A DNA stretch of 64,000 bases from Brevundimonas abyssalis TAR-001 (GCF_000466985.1 NZ_BATC01000001.1:1-64000); one strand, 5' to 3'. Shown: positions 16,344 through 26,706, numbered from the stretch's first letter. The notes: a model not told the origin generated them from the sequence alone. Numbers and translations are program-made.

Positions 16344-17527
16344 ATGCGACCGTACCGCGTGATCGCCGCGAGCGCTTTTGCGTTGCTCGTCCTTTCCGGC
16401 TGTGGAGACCCCGCCGAGGGTCAGGCCCCGCCGCCGCCGCCCCCGTTTCCGTGGCCACCCCCCTGGCGCGCCAGGTCACCGACTGGGACGAGTTCGTCGG
16501 CCGTTTCGAGGCCGTTCAGACCGTGGACGTGCGCGCCCGGGTGGGCGGCTACATCCAGGCCGTCCACTTCCGCGACGGGCAGATGGTCCAGCGCGGCCAA
16601 CTTCTGTTCACCCTCGACCCCCGCCCGGCCCAGGCCGCCCTGGCCTCCGCCCGCGCTTCGGTGGCGCAGGCCGAGGCCCAGTTGAACCTGGCCCGCGCCG
16701 AATTCGCCCGCGCCGAGGGACTGCTGGAGGCCCAGGCCGTGTCCCAGGCCGAGTTCGACAGCGCCCGCGCCGCGGTCAGCCAGGCCGAAGCCGCCCTGGC
16801 CGGCGCCCAGGCCAATGCCCGCGCGCGCCAACTGGATCTGGAATTCACCCGCGTCACCGCCCCGTCGTCCGGCCGTGTGTCGGACCGCCGTGTGGACGTG
16901 GGTAATCTGGTGGCCGGGGGGTCGTCGGCCGCCGACGTCCTCACCACCATCGTGTCCGGCGGCCCGATCCACTTCACTTTCGAAGGTTCCGAAGCCCTGC
17001 TGCTGAAGTACCAGCGCGACGCCCGCTCCGGCGGCGGCGCCCCGGTGCGCATCCGCTTGCAGGACGAGGGCGACTATCGCTGGTCCGGCACGCTGGACTT
17101 CACCGACAACGCCATCGACGCCTCCTCCGGCACCATCCGCCTGCGCGCGGTGGTGAACAACGCCGACGGCTTCCTGACGCCCGGCATGTTCGGCCACGCC
17201 CGCGTCGCCGGCTCGGAGGCCTATCAGGCCCTGCTGGTGCCCGAGACCGCCATCGTCACCGACGGCCCGCGCCGCCTGGTCTATGTGGTCGGCGCCGACG
17301 GCGTGGTGGCGGGCAAGCCCGTTCAGCTGGGTCCGACGGTGGACGGACTGCGGGTCGTGCGCGCTGGCCTGGCGCCCGACGACCGGGTCATCGTCAACGG
17401 CCTGCAACGGGCCCAGCCCGGCCAGCCGGTGACGCCCCAGAACACCGAAATCACCATCGAGCCGCGTGAAGAGTCGCAGCCGGTGACCACCGCCCAGGCG
17501 GCGTCCACCGCGACCATCGCCGACTGA
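16344..17527 (+). CDS. RND efflux periplasmic adaptor lipoprotein (one-base frame break)
   Basis: This is the membrane-fusion subunit of an AcrA/MexE-type pump. The ATG at 16344 has AGGAGA upstream and encodes a lipoprotein signal (FALLVLSGCGD). After a proline run the mature protein continues in another frame: the barrel-lipoyl part includes RVGGYIQAVHFRDGQMVQRGQLLFTLD, a coiled-coil hairpin follows, then TRVTAPSSGRVSDRRVDVGNLV. The break lies in a run of five C at 16440-16444; six C would join signal and mature protein into 394 residues. I treat it as a sequence error. It is the first gene of the pump operon. Confidence 0.9.
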
Positions 17528-17546
17528 TCGGGACAGGCTCCACGCC

Positions 17547-20500
17547 ATGAATTTCTCACGCTTCTTCATCGACCGGCCGATCTTCGCGATCGTCATCTCG
17601 GTGGTCATCACCCTGATCGGCGCCTTCGCCTACCCGCTGCTGCCGCTGTCGCAGTATCCGGAGATCGCGCCGCCCACCATCGCGATCCAGGCCGCCTATC
17701 CCGGCGCCTCGGCCGAGACCCTGGCCGAGACCGTCGCCGCGCCCATCGAGCAGGAGGTGAACGGCGTCGAGAACATGCTCTACATGTCCTCCTCGTCCAC
17801 CTCCGACGGGGTGGTGGCGGTGACCGTCACCTTCCAGCCGGGCACGGATCTGGATGCGGCCCAGGTGCTGGTCCAGAACCGGGTCGCCCTGGCCGAACCG
17901 CGCCTGCCGGAACAAGTGCGCCAGATCGGCGTGACAGTGAACAAGCAGGCCACCGACTTCCTGCTGCTGGTCGCCCTGACCTCGCCGGACGAGAGCCTCG
18001 ACGTCGACTACATGGGCAACTACGCCAACTCGACGCTGCGTGACCGCATGCTGCGCATTGAGGGCGTGGGCCAGGTCCAGATCTTCGGCGGCGGCAACTA
18101 CGCCATGCGCATCTGGATCGACCCGGCCAAGGCCGCGGCGCGCAACCTGACGGCGCCCGAGATCATCAACGCCCTGCGCGGCCAGAACACCCAGGCCGCA
18201 GCCGGCGCCATCGGCCAGCCGCCCTATACGGACAACGCCTCCGCCTTCCAGCTGCCCGTGCAGGTGCAAAGCCGGCTGTCGGATCCCGAACAGTTCGCCG
18301 ATGTGGTCATCAAGACCGACGCCGAGGGCCGTGTCACCCGCGTCCGCGATGTGGCGCGGGTCGAGCTGGGCTCCCAGGACTACGGCATCCGGGGCTATTT
18401 CTCCGGCGAGCGCGGCGTGGGCATGGCCATCGTCCAGCAACCGGGCGCCAACGCCCTGAACACCGCCCACGCGGTCCTCGAGGAGATCGAGGCCCTGTCC
18501 GGCGACTTCCCGCCCGGCATGACCTATTCCATTCCCTACAACCCGACCGAATACGTCGAGCACTCGGTCGAGGCGGTGCAGCACACCCTGATCGAGGCCA
18601 TCTTCCTGGTCATGATCGTGGTGCTGGTTTTCCTGCAGACCTGGCGCGCGGCGATCATCCCGATCATCGCCATTCCCGTGGCCCTGGTCGGCACCTTCGC
18701 CATCCAGCTGGCGCTGGGCTTCTCGATCAATTCCCTGTCCCTGTTCGCCCTGGTGCTGGCTGTGGGCATCGTGGTCGATGACGCCATCATCGTGGTGGAG
18801 AACGTGGAGCGCTATATCCGCGAAGGCCTGACCCCGCGCGAGGCCGCCTACAAGTCCATGCGCGAGGTGTCCGGCGCCTGATCGCCATCAGCCTGGTGCT
18901 GGTCGCGGTGTTCGTGCCGACGGCTTTCGTGTCGGGCATCCCGGGCATCTTCTATCGCCAGTTCGCCGTCACCATCGCCGGCGCCACCATGATTTCCCTG
19001 CTGGTTTCGCTGACCCTGTCGCCGGCCCTGGCCGCCCTGCTGCTGAAGCCGCACAAGCCTCACGACGCGACGCCCGCAAACGCGGCCCCATCGGGACCGG
19101 GTTCCACTACCTCGGCATGGCGGGCGCCAAATTCAATCAGGGATTCGACTGGCTGTCGGACCGCTACGGCCGCCTGACCGCACGGCTCGTGCGCACCGTC
19201 TCCATCGTGCTGATCATCTATGTGGGTCTGCTGGCCCTGACCGGGTGGCGGCTGATGGACACGCCCACCGGCTTCATCCCCGAGCAGGATCAGGGCTTCC
19301 TCATTGGCGTGGTGCAACTGCCGCCCGGCGCCTCGCTGGACCGCACCGAGGCCGCCATGACCCGCGCCGTGGAGATCGTCCGCGCGACCGAGGGCGTCGT
19401 CGATGTGGCCGCCTTCGCAGGTCTGGACGGCACCAGCTTCTCGGCGGGCTCGAACTCCGCGACCATGTTCATCCGTCTGGCTGATCACGGCGAACGTTCG
19501 GCGCCCGAGCTCACGGCCTCGGCCTTGGCCGGGCAGCTCAGCATGGCCGCCGGCGCCATCGAGGAAGCGCAGATCTTCATGATCGCACCGCCCGCGGTGC
19601 AGGGTCTCGGCAACGGCAACGGCTTCGTCATGATGGTTCAGGACCGTTCCGGCGCCGGCTATGAGGCTCTGCAAGGCGCCACCTACGCCATGATGGGCGC
19701 CGCCGCCCAGACGCCGGATCAGGTGCAGCAGGTGTTCAGCCTGTACAACACCGGCACGCCGCGCATTCAGGCCGACGTGGACCGCGACCGCGCCCTGATG
19801 ATGGGGGTCCAGCCCGCCGATGTGTACGACACCCTCGGCATCTATCTGGGCTCGTCCTACATCAATGACTTCAACTATCTGGGCCGCACCTTCCGCGTCA
19901 CCGCCCAGGCCGAGCCCGCCTACCGCGACGACATCTCCGACATCGCCAACCTTCAGACCCGCTCATCCTCGGGCGCCATGGTTCCGATCGGTTCGGTAGC
20001 GACGCTGAGCAACGACTCCGGCCCGGCGCGTGTGGTCCGCTACAACATGTTCCCGGCCTCCGAGCTTCAGGGACAGGCCGCCCCGGGCGTCTCGTCCGGA
20101 CAGGCGCTGGCCACGATGGAGGCCATGGCCGCCCAGGCTCTGCCGGACGGGTTCAGCTATGAATGGACCGGCCTGGCCTATCAGGAGCAGCAGTCGGGCT
20201 CATCCTCGACCATGATCTTCCTGATGGCGGTGGTGTTCGTGTTCCTGGTGCTGGCCGCCCAGTACGAGGCCTTCACCCTGCCGCTGGCGGTCATCCTGAT
20301 CGTGCCCATGTGCATCCTGGCGGCCCTGATCGGGGTCAATCTGAACGGGATGGACAACAACATCCTGACCCAGGTGGGCCTGGTGGTTCTGATCGCGCTG
20401 GCGGCCAAGAACGCCATCCTGATCGTGGAGTTCGCCAAACAGGCCGAGGAGAACGACGGGCTGAACCGCTGGGACGCCGCGGTCCGCGCCGCGCGCACCC

Positions 20501-20811
20501 GTCTGCGGCCGATCCTGATGACGTCCTTCGCCTTCATCTTCGGCGTGCTGCCCCTCGCCATCGCCACGGGTCCGGGCGCGGAGATGCGTCAGGCCCTGGG
20601 CGTGGCGGTGGTGTTCGGCATGGTCGGGGTGACCCTGTTCGGCCTGATCTTCACGCCGGTGTTCTACGTCATCTCCCGCTGGATTTCGGGCAAGCTGCCC
20701 AGGGCCCCCGAGAAGGACCGCGACCTGCCCACCACCTACGGCGCGCCGCCCCACGACCCCTATGATCCTGACGCGCCGGCGCCTGCCGCCGGCCGGACCG
20801 GAGACCACTGA
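17547..20811 (+). CDS. RND efflux transporter permease, HAE1 family (two one-base frame breaks)
   Basis: This is the inner-membrane proton-driven pump of the AcrB/MexF type. The start region [23 protein letters not shown], the TM4 segment with [16 protein letters not shown] and the C-terminal [22 protein letters not shown] are all characteristic. The frame changes near 18878 (SGA-stop where family sequence continues [20 protein letters not shown]) and near 19073 (ATP then [10 protein letters not shown] expected). One added C at each point gives a 1088-residue protein. Both breaks look like sequence errors. The stop overlaps the start of the outer-membrane gene. Confidence 0.92.
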
Positions 20812-22250
20812 TGACCCCCCGCCTGTCCACTTCCGCCCGTTTCCTCTCCGCCGCCTGCGCAACGGCTCTCCTGTCGGCGTGCGCGGTGGGGCCAGGGGCG
20901 CCCGAGGCCACCCTCCCCCCCCCCTGCCTCGGCGCCTTCATCGGCCAGGGGCTGACCACGCAGGTCAGCCCCGCCCAGGCCCGCAGCGACTGGTGGCGTC
21001 TGTACGATGATCCCGTGCTGGACGGCCTGGTGCTCCAGGCCCTGGCCGAGAACAACGAACTGGAAGCCGCCGCTGCCAACCTGCGTCTGGTGCGCGCGTC
21101 GCTGAGCGAGGCGCGTTCCGCCCGCCTGCCGTCCACCAGCGTGGGCGCGTCAGGCCAGTACGGCCGCCAGTCCGCCTACGCCGTCGATCCGGCGGCGACC
21201 GGACCGCTGGACGAGGGCGAGACCTATGACGTGGGTCTGGACGTGGCCTATGAGATCGACCTGTTCGGACGGGTGTCCTCGGCCATTCGCGCCGCCCGCG
21301 CCGACGCCGACGCGGCCCAGGCCGCGCTGGAGGTGGTTCAGGTCACTGTGGCGGCTGAAACGGCGCGCGCCTACGCCGACGCCTGTTCCGCCAACGCCCG
21401 GATCGCGGTCACCGAGCGCACCATCGGGCTGCAGCAGGAAACCGCCGACCTCACCCAGCGCCTGCTGGATCTGGGCCGGGGCACCGGGCTGGACACCGCC
21501 CGCGCGGACTCGGCGCTGCAGTCCACCCGCGCCACCCTGCCGCCCCTGAGGGCCCAGCGCGACGCCGCCCTGTTCCGCCTGTCCACCCTCACCGGGGTCA
21601 CCCCGGCCGAGGCCAGCCAGGCCGCGCGCGACTGCGCCCGTCCGCCCCAGCTGACCCAGCCCGTCCCCATCGGCGACGGGGCGGCCCTGCTGGCCCGCCG
21701 GCCGGACGTGCGCCGGGCGGAACGCGAGCTGGCCGGCGCCGCCGCACGGGTGAACGTGGCCGTCGCCTCCCTCTATCCGACCATCCAGCTCGGCGGGTCT
21801 CTGGGCGCGACCGCGTTGGATGCGTCCGACCTCGGCGACGATACGGCCTTCCGCTTCAATGTCGGACCTTTGATCAGCTGGTCCTTCCCCAACATCGCCG
21901 CCATCCGCGCGCGCATTGCCCAGGCCGAGGCCGGGACCGACATCGCCCTGGCCAATTTCGACCAGACGGTGCTGGTGGCGCTGCAGGAGACCGAGACGGC
22001 CCTGTCGGCCTACGCCAACGAACTGGACCGTCGCGCGGCCCTGACCACGGCCCGGAACCGCGCGGCGGACGCCGAGCGGCTGTCGCGGCTGCGTTTCGAC
22101 GCCGGCGCCGACAGCTTCCTGACCCTGCTGGACGCCCAGCGGACCCTGGCCCAGGCCGACGCCGCCCTGGCCGCGTCAGAGGCTCAGGTCAGCAATAACC
22201 AGATCACCCTGTTCAAGGCTCTGGCGGGCGGATGGGGTGTTGCGGAGTAG
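20811..22250 (+). CDS. Outer-membrane efflux lipoprotein, NodT/OprM family
   Basis: This is the outer-membrane channel of the RND pump. The 479-residue protein has a lipobox (LLSACAVGP), the SDWWRLYDDPVLDGLVLQAL motif near residue 60 typical of NodT/OprM, two coiled-coil repeats, and YEIDLFGRVSSAIRAAR and LSRLRFDAGADSFLTLLDAQ in the repeats. The ATG overlaps the permease stop (TGATG). A run of ten C at 20915-20924 encodes an atypical stretch (residues 36-42), which may reflect a pair of compensating base errors. It converges with the merC-type gene, with three bases between stops. Confidence 0.92.
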   Translation: MTPRLSTSARFLSAACATALLSACAVGPGAPEATLPPPCLGAFIGQGLTTQVSPAQARSDWWRLYDDPVLDGLVLQALAENNELEAAAANLRLVRASLSEARSARLPSTSVGASGQYGRQSAYAVDPAATGPLDEGETYDVGLDVAYEIDLFGRVSSAIRAARADADAAQAALEVVQVTVAAETARAYADACSANARIAVTERTIGLQQETADLTQRLLDLGRGTGLDTARADSALQSTRATLPPLRAQRDAALFRLSTLTGVTPAEASQAARDCARPPQLTQPVPIGDGAALLARRPDVRRAERELAGAAARVNVAVASLYPTIQLGGSLGATALDASDLGDDTAFRFNVGPLISWSFPNIAAIRARIAQAEAGTDIALANFDQTVLVALQETETALSAYANELDRRAALTTARNRAADAERLSRLRFDAGADSFLTLLDAQRTLAQADAALAASEAQVSNNQITLFKALAGGWGVAE

Positions 22251-22253
22251 TCC

Positions 22254-22649
22254 TCAGCAGCGGTGACGTCGTCGCCGCAGATTGATCCAGTGGGCGGCGC
22301 TCAGCAGAAGGGCGCCGGCCACGGTGATCGGCGTCTCCATGGCATGGCTGGGCCACTCGGCCGCGCCCAGAACCAGCGCCGTCAGCCCCAGCGCCGCCAG
22401 CGACAAGGGCAAAGGCCGCAGGGCCCCGCGCGGCGGCCAGGCCAGGGTCCAGATGGACAGCGGCGCCGCCACGGCCACGAAGGCCCAGTGCGCCCAGGCC
22501 GCTTCCGTGGCCAGGCCGAGCATGGGGAGGAACGCCGCCGCCACCGGCAGGGCCAGGCAATGGGCGAGGCAGGCCATGGACAGGCCGATGGCGGCCATGT
22601 CGCCCCAGGATCGGACGACGGCGCGGGGGGCTGCGGCGGGGGCGTTCAT
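22254..22649 (-). CDS. MerC-domain membrane protein
   Basis: This 131-residue protein has four hydrophobic segments and the MerC signature CLAHCLALPVAAAFLP near residue 27, with two cysteines and a histidine for metal binding. It ends in a basic RRRRHRC tail. The start at 22649 is chosen because AAGGA lies seven bases upstream; an earlier ATG at 22676 lacks such a site. MerC proteins were named for mercury uptake, but here no mer genes are present and the promoter carries a Zur-like box. A role in zinc or other metal homeostasis is more likely (inference). Confidence 0.8.
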   Translation of the reverse strand: MNAPAAAPRAVVRSWGDMAAIGLSMACLAHCLALPVAAAFLPMLGLATEAAWAHWAFVAVAAPLSIWTLAWPPRGALRPLPLSLAALGLTALVLGAAEWPSHAMETPITVAGALLLSAAHWINLRRRRHRC

Positions 22650-22677
22650 GCGGAATCCTTCGATGACCCCGCTCATA

Positions 22678-22692
22678 TGTTATTCTATAACA
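22678..22692. promoter_or_regulatory. Zur-like operator before the MerC-domain gene
   Basis: TGTTAT-TCT-ATAACA is a perfect inverted repeat 29 bases upstream of the MerC-domain start. It resembles the core of known Zur boxes (GTTATANTATAAC). The site sits in a locally AT-rich spot in very GC-rich DNA. Confidence 0.6.
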
Positions 22693-22713
22693 CCAGCGCA
22701 AGATGCGCCCATG

Positions 22714-22743
22714 AAAAACGCCGCCCGGCGAACCGGACGGCGT
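22714..22743 (-). terminator. Terminator of the TorF-type porin gene
   Basis: On the minus strand an 11-bp stem (22733-22743 with 22718-22728) closed by a TTCG tetraloop is followed by five T (22718-22714). It lies 27 bases beyond the porin stop codon. The plus strand also shows a short T run after the stem, so it may work in both directions. Confidence 0.82.
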
Positions 22744-22769
22744 TTTGGTTTCGACGGACGTCTGTAGCG

Positions 22770-23444
22770 TCAGAAGCCGGCGGTCAGGCTGAGGACGACG
22801 CGGCTGTCGAAGATGTCCCCCCAGTTGTGCTCGTCGGTGTCGTGGTAGCGCAGGTCCACGCCGAACACATCGTTGAAGGCGTACCCCACGCCCAGATTCC
22901 AGCTCAGATAGTCGGCGCCGGAATCCACCCACTGCTGGCCCACCGCACCCGACACGCTCCACTGCGGCGCGGGTTCGACGGCGAAGTTGGCCTCCAGATA
23001 GGTGGCGTCATCCTCGGCGCCGAAGAAGTCCGGCGAATAGGCCAGCTTCAGGCCGTATGTCGCCGCCCCAATGGCGCGCGACACCGCCGCGGACGCTTCG
23101 GTGAAGTCATAGTCCGAGCCGTCCGGATCCCCCAGGTACATGTAGTGGGTGATGCCGAAGTCCCAGTCGAAGCCGCCGACCGACGGCGCGACACCCAGAT
23201 AGATGTCCCACTCGGCGTCGGTGTCGTCGCCGAAATCGACCGTCGAGGCCCAGGTCCCCGCATAGAAGATCCCGGACTCGTAATCCACACCGCCCTGGAT
23301 GGCGAAATCCTCGTCGGACTGGCTGACGCCCCGCCAGACATAGTCCGAGGTGGCGGTGAGGTTGAAGCTGAAATCCTGGGCCGAGGCAGCGCCGGCCAGG
23401 GCGAGAACGGCGGCGGAGCAGACAGACGCGATCACTGTTTTCAT
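22770..23444 (-). CDS. TorF-family putative porin
   Basis: This 224-residue outer-membrane beta-barrel protein has a signal peptide ending ALAGAASAQ. The family hallmark TSDYVWRGVSQSD follows near residue 32, and then AIQGGVDYESGIFYAGTWAS. Alternating aromatic strands run to the C-terminal phenylalanine (VVLSLTAGF), as in barrels recognised by the assembly machinery. It follows amtB on the same strand, so it may help ammonium or small solutes cross the outer membrane; that role is inferred from position. Confidence 0.85.
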   Translation of the reverse strand: MKTVIASVCSAAVLALAGAASAQDFSFNLTATSDYVWRGVSQSDEDFAIQGGVDYESGIFYAGTWASTVDFGDDTDAEWDIYLGVAPSVGGFDWDFGITHYMYLGDPDGSDYDFTEASAAVSRAIGAATYGLKLAYSPDFFGAEDDATYLEANFAVEPAPQWSVSGAVGQQWVDSGADYLSWNLGVGYAFNDVFGVDLRYHDTDEHNWGDIFDSRVVLSLTAGF

Positions 23445-23510
23445 TGGATATCCCCTCTTTGAGTTCGTTGGTTGAAAGCCTCTGAGCCTTCAGATCACCC
23501 CCGGGCGGTA

Positions 23511-23543
23511 GGGAGAGCGGGACCCCCTCGATCCCGCTCTCCC
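23511..23543. other. Strong hairpin between amtB and the porin gene
   Basis: A perfect 12-bp stem (23511-23522 with 23532-23543) with a nine-base loop lies just after the amtB stop. No T run follows on either strand, so it is more likely an mRNA-stabilising or processing structure, or a weak terminator, than a standard terminator. Confidence 0.55.
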
Positions 23544-23577
23544 GTCCCCCTCCGCCCCGCGGAATGAGACGACGGAG

Positions 23578-25076
23578 CTAGTGCTCCAGCGCCTCGCCAT
23601 GGATCACGGTGTCGAGACCGGTCTCCTCCTCCTCGGGCCGCACGCGCAGGCCCGTGGTGAACTTGCAGATCAGCAGGATGAGGAAGGTGCCCACCGCGCT
23701 CCATGCGATGGTCCAGGCCAGGCCCAGGGCCTGGGTCGGGACATTGGCGCCTTCCGACACGCTGTTGATGGCGGTGGTGGCGAACACGCCGGTCAGCAGC
23801 GCGCCGAGCAGGCCGCCGGCGCCGTGGATGCCGAAGACGTCCAGGCTGTCGTCGTAGCGCAGCAGCTTCTTGATCCAGACCGAGGCCGCGTAGCAGACCG
23901 GACCGGCGATCAGGCCGATGATGACCGCGCCCTTGGGATCGACGAAACCCGCCGCCGGGGTGATGGCGACCAGACCGGCCACCAGACCCGACAGCACGCC
24001 GATCAGCGAGGGTTTGCGCTTCTCGATGACCTCGATCAGCTTCCAGCTGAGCGACGCCGCCATGGCGGCCAGCAGGGTGTTCAGTATGGCAACGCCGGCG
24101 ATGGCGTCCGCAGCCCAGGCCGAGCCGGCGTTGAAACCGAACCAGCCCACCAGCAGCAGCTGGCGCCGATCAGGGTCAGGACCGGGTTGTGGGCCACGAT
24201 CGGACCCGCGCCATAGCCCTTTCTCGGGCCGAGGAAGATGGCGCAGACCAGACCCGCCACGCCGGAGTTCACGTGAACCACCGCGCCGCCGGCGAAGTCG
24301 AGCACGCCCATGCCGCCCAGGAAGCCGCCGCCCCACACCCAGTGACAGATGGGCGAATAGACGAAGAGCGTCCACAGGGCCGTGAACAGCAGCAGCGCCG
24401 AGTACTTCATGCGCTCGGCGAAGGCGCCCGTGACCAGGGCGGGCGTGATGATGGCGAAGGTCAGCTGGAAGGCGATCCAGAGATATTCAGGCAGACCCGG
24501 AGCCGCGCCATAGGCCGTCTCCATGCCGACCCCGTTCAGGAACATGGCCTGAAGTCCGCCGACCACGGCGTTGACTTGCTCTCCGCTGAATCCGGCGATG
24601 GGCTGACCCACCCCGAAGGCCAGGCTGTAGCCTGCGACGAACCAGCACAGGCTGACCACCGCCGCCACGCCCACCGACTGGGTGATGGTGGCGATGACGT
24701 TTTTGCGCCGCACCATGCCGCCGTAGAAGAGCGCCAGACCCGGCAGGGTCATCAGCAGCACCAGGGCCGTGGAGGTCAGGATCCAGCTGGTGGCCGCACC
24801 GTCGATCTCGGCCACCGCCTGGTGGTCGAGCAGTTCCGGTCCGGGCGCGGCCTCCTCGGCGGCCGCGGCCTCTTCGATGGTCACGGTGCTGGCGGCGCCC
24901 GCCCCGCTGTCCGCCGCGGCTTCAAGAGCCTCCGGCGCGGCTTCGGCCGCAGGCGCAGCCAGCGCCGCCGGGTCCGCAGTCGCGGGGGTGGCGAACGCGC
25001 CCCCCGCGTAGAACAACGCCATGGTTAGAATGCATAGCCCGACAAAGCCGGGCAGTCGGTTCCAGATCTTGGTCAC
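23578..25076 (-). CDS. amtB: Ammonium transporter (one-base frame break)
   Basis: This is the trimeric inner-membrane ammonium channel. The N-terminal part carries TSTALVLLMTLPGLALFYGGMVRRKN and AFAERMKYSALLLF, in segments of the Amt fold. The C-terminal part, in a second frame, carries WFGFNAGSAWAAD, FVDPKGAVIIGLIAG and FGIHGAGGLLGALLTGVFA. The break near 24160 turns expected GASLLLVGWFGFN into GASCCWWAG; one added base restores 499 residues. Between the signal peptide and the first membrane segment lies an unusual Ala/Glu-rich stretch of about 65 residues. The family's pathway link is to the divergent glutamate synthase genes. Confidence 0.92.
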
Positions 25077-25123
25077 TGATATTACCCCCTGGTTGGTTAT
25101 CCCGCAGGTGCGAACTGTTTAAC

Positions 25124-25179
25124 GCATTTGCGAAATGCGCAAGAGGCTTTGCCGTGGTCGGAGCACAATTGTTGCCAAA
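25124..25179 (-). promoter_or_regulatory. Candidate nitrogen-control sites upstream of amtB
   Basis: Two overlapping palindromes, GCATTT-GCG-AAATGC (25124-25138) and TTGCG-N5-CGCAA (25128-25142), lie between amtB and gltD. On the minus strand at 25179-25161 there is a GG-N10-GC arrangement (TTGGCAACAATTGTGCT) that weakly resembles a sigma-54 promoter. The palindromes lie between it and the gene rather than upstream, which is unusual for an activator, so the assignment is tentative. The rest of 25077-25272 shows nothing definite. Confidence 0.35.
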
Positions 25180-25272
25180 TTCACGCGGACGGACCTTGCG
25201 CGCGACTAATTTATTGCGCCAAGAACCACCTGCCCATAGAGTTTTCGCCCGCACTTGCGAGAGGGATTTGAT

Positions 25273-26706
25273 TTGGCTGACGCGAACCAGAAGTTCGTGA
25301 CCGTTCCGCACGCCGGTCCTGCGAAGGCCGCCGCGTCCGAACGCGTGCGCGATTTCGACGAGATCTACGCCTCGTTCCGGGTCGCTGAAGGCACAAGCCA
25401 GTCCAGCCGCTGCGCCCAGTGCGGCGTGCCGTTCTGCCAGTCCGGCTGTCCCTTGCAGAACAACATCCCTGACTGGCTGCGCCTGGCCTCCGAGGGCCGT
25501 ATCGAGGAAGCCTGGCGGCTGTCCGAAGCCACCAGCGCCATGCCCGAAATCTGCGGCCGCATCTGCCCCCAGGACCGCCTGTGCGAAGGCGCCTGCACCC
25601 TGGAGCAGGCCGGCTGGGAGACGGTCACCATCGGCTCGGTGGAGAAGTGGCTGGGCGACCAGGCGTTCGACAACGGCTGGATCTCGCCTCTGCGCCCCCT
25701 GACGGAACTGGGGCGGTCAATCGGCATCATCGGCGCCGGGCCGGCCGGTCTGGCCGCCGCGGACCGGCTGCGGTCGGCGGGCTACGCCGTCACCATCTAT
25801 GACCGCCACGACCGCGCGGGCGGCCTGCTGACCTACGGCATCCCCGGCTTCAAGCTGGAGAAGCATGTGGTCGCCCGCCGTGTGGACCGCCTGATCGAGG
25901 GCGGCGTGAAATTCCGGCTCAACACCGACATCGGCAAGGACATCGCCTTCGACGACCTGCGCGGCGCCCATGACGCGGTGCTGGTGGCCACGGGGGTCTA
26001 TCAGGCCCGGCGGCTGTCGGCGCCCGGCTGCGGCTCCAACGGCGTGGTGGCCGCGCTGGACTATCTGATCGCGTCCAACCGCAAGGGTTTCGGCGACGCC
26101 GTGGCCGCCTACGACGACGGTCCCCTGAACGCCGAGAGCAAGCGGGTGGTGGTCATCGGCGGCGGCGACACGGCCATGGACTGCGTGCGCACCGCCGTGC
26201 GTCAGGGGGCGACCTCGGTCACCTGCGTCTATCGCCGCGACCGGGACAACATGCCCGGCAGCGCCCGCGAGACCACCAACGCCGAGGAGGAAGGCGTCCG
26301 CTTCGAATGGCTGGCGGCGCCCAAGGCGGTGCTGGGCGGCTCGGACGGCGTCACCGGCCTGCGCGCGGCGCGCATGGCCCTGTCGGCCCCGACCCTGGAC
26401 GGCCGCTGGACGGTCGAGGAGGCGCCCGGCGGCGAGTTCGACCTGCCCGCCGACCTGATCATCGAGGCCCTGGGCTTTGAACCGGAGAACCTTCCTGTCA
26501 TCTTCGACGCCGACGATCTGGCGGTGACCGACTGGAAGACCCTGCGTGTCGCCGCCCACGGCTTCGCCACCACCCTGCCCGGCGTATTCGCTGCGGGCGA
26601 CATCGTGCGCGGCGCCTCTCTCGTGGTCTGGGCCGTGCGTCAGGGACAGGACGCCGCCGCCGAAATCGACCAGTGGCTGCGTAATCAGGACTCCGTTGCG
26701 GCATGA
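25273..26706 (+). CDS. gltD: Glutamate synthase small subunit
   Basis: This is the NADPH-oxidising subunit of GOGAT, passing electrons to GltB. It shows the cysteine clusters CAQCGVPFCQSGCPLQNNIPDW split as CAQCGVPFCQSGC and PLQNNIPDW near residue 45, and CGRICPQDRLCEGAC near residue 92. The FAD motif GIIGAGPAGLAAADRL and the NADPH motif VVVIGGGDTAMDCVRTA follow. The start is TTG at 25273, with AGGGA six bases upstream; an in-frame TTG 18 bases earlier has no such site. The order is gltD before gltB, with a four-base overlap. Confidence 0.95.
   Translation: MADANQKFVTVPHAGPAKAAASERVRDFDEIYASFRVAEGTSQSSRCAQCGVPFCQSGCPLQNNIPDWLRLASEGRIEEAWRLSEATSAMPEICGRICPQDRLCEGACTLEQAGWETVTIGSVEKWLGDQAFDNGWISPLRPLTELGRSIGIIGAGPAGLAAADRLRSAGYAVTIYDRHDRAGGLLTYGIPGFKLEKHVVARRVDRLIEGGVKFRLNTDIGKDIAFDDLRGAHDAVLVATGVYQARRLSAPGCGSNGVVAALDYLIASNRKGFGDAVAAYDDGPLNAESKRVVVIGGGDTAMDCVRTAVRQGATSVTCVYRRDRDNMPGSARETTNAEEEGVRFEWLAAPKAVLGGSDGVTGLRAARMALSAPTLDGRWTVEEAPGGEFDLPADLIIEALGFEPENLPVIFDADDLAVTDWKTLRVAAHGFATTLPGVFAAGDIVRGASLVVWAVRQGQDAAAEIDQWLRNQDSVAA

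Noticed and set aside
16172-16430. RND adaptor starting upstream at 16172 in the main frame
   Set aside because: That version runs through the promoter and the palindrome and lacks a signal peptide. The frame from 16344 has a ribosome site and a lipoprotein signal that joins the mature protein with one added base.
17547-20811. Programmed frameshifting or true pseudogenes as the cause of the broken frames
   Set aside because: Fourteen breaks in unrelated genes, all losses of one G or C without slippery-site context or other decay, are better explained by sequence error.
22254-22676. Mercury-resistance operon
   Set aside because: Only a MerC-domain protein is present; there is no merR, merT, merP or merA, and the promoter palindrome resembles a zinc box.
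25161-25179. Firm sigma-54 promoter for amtB
   Set aside because: Only the GG-N10-GC core fits; the -12 element is poor and the nearby palindromes lie on the wrong side for an enhancer. Kept as a tentative note only.
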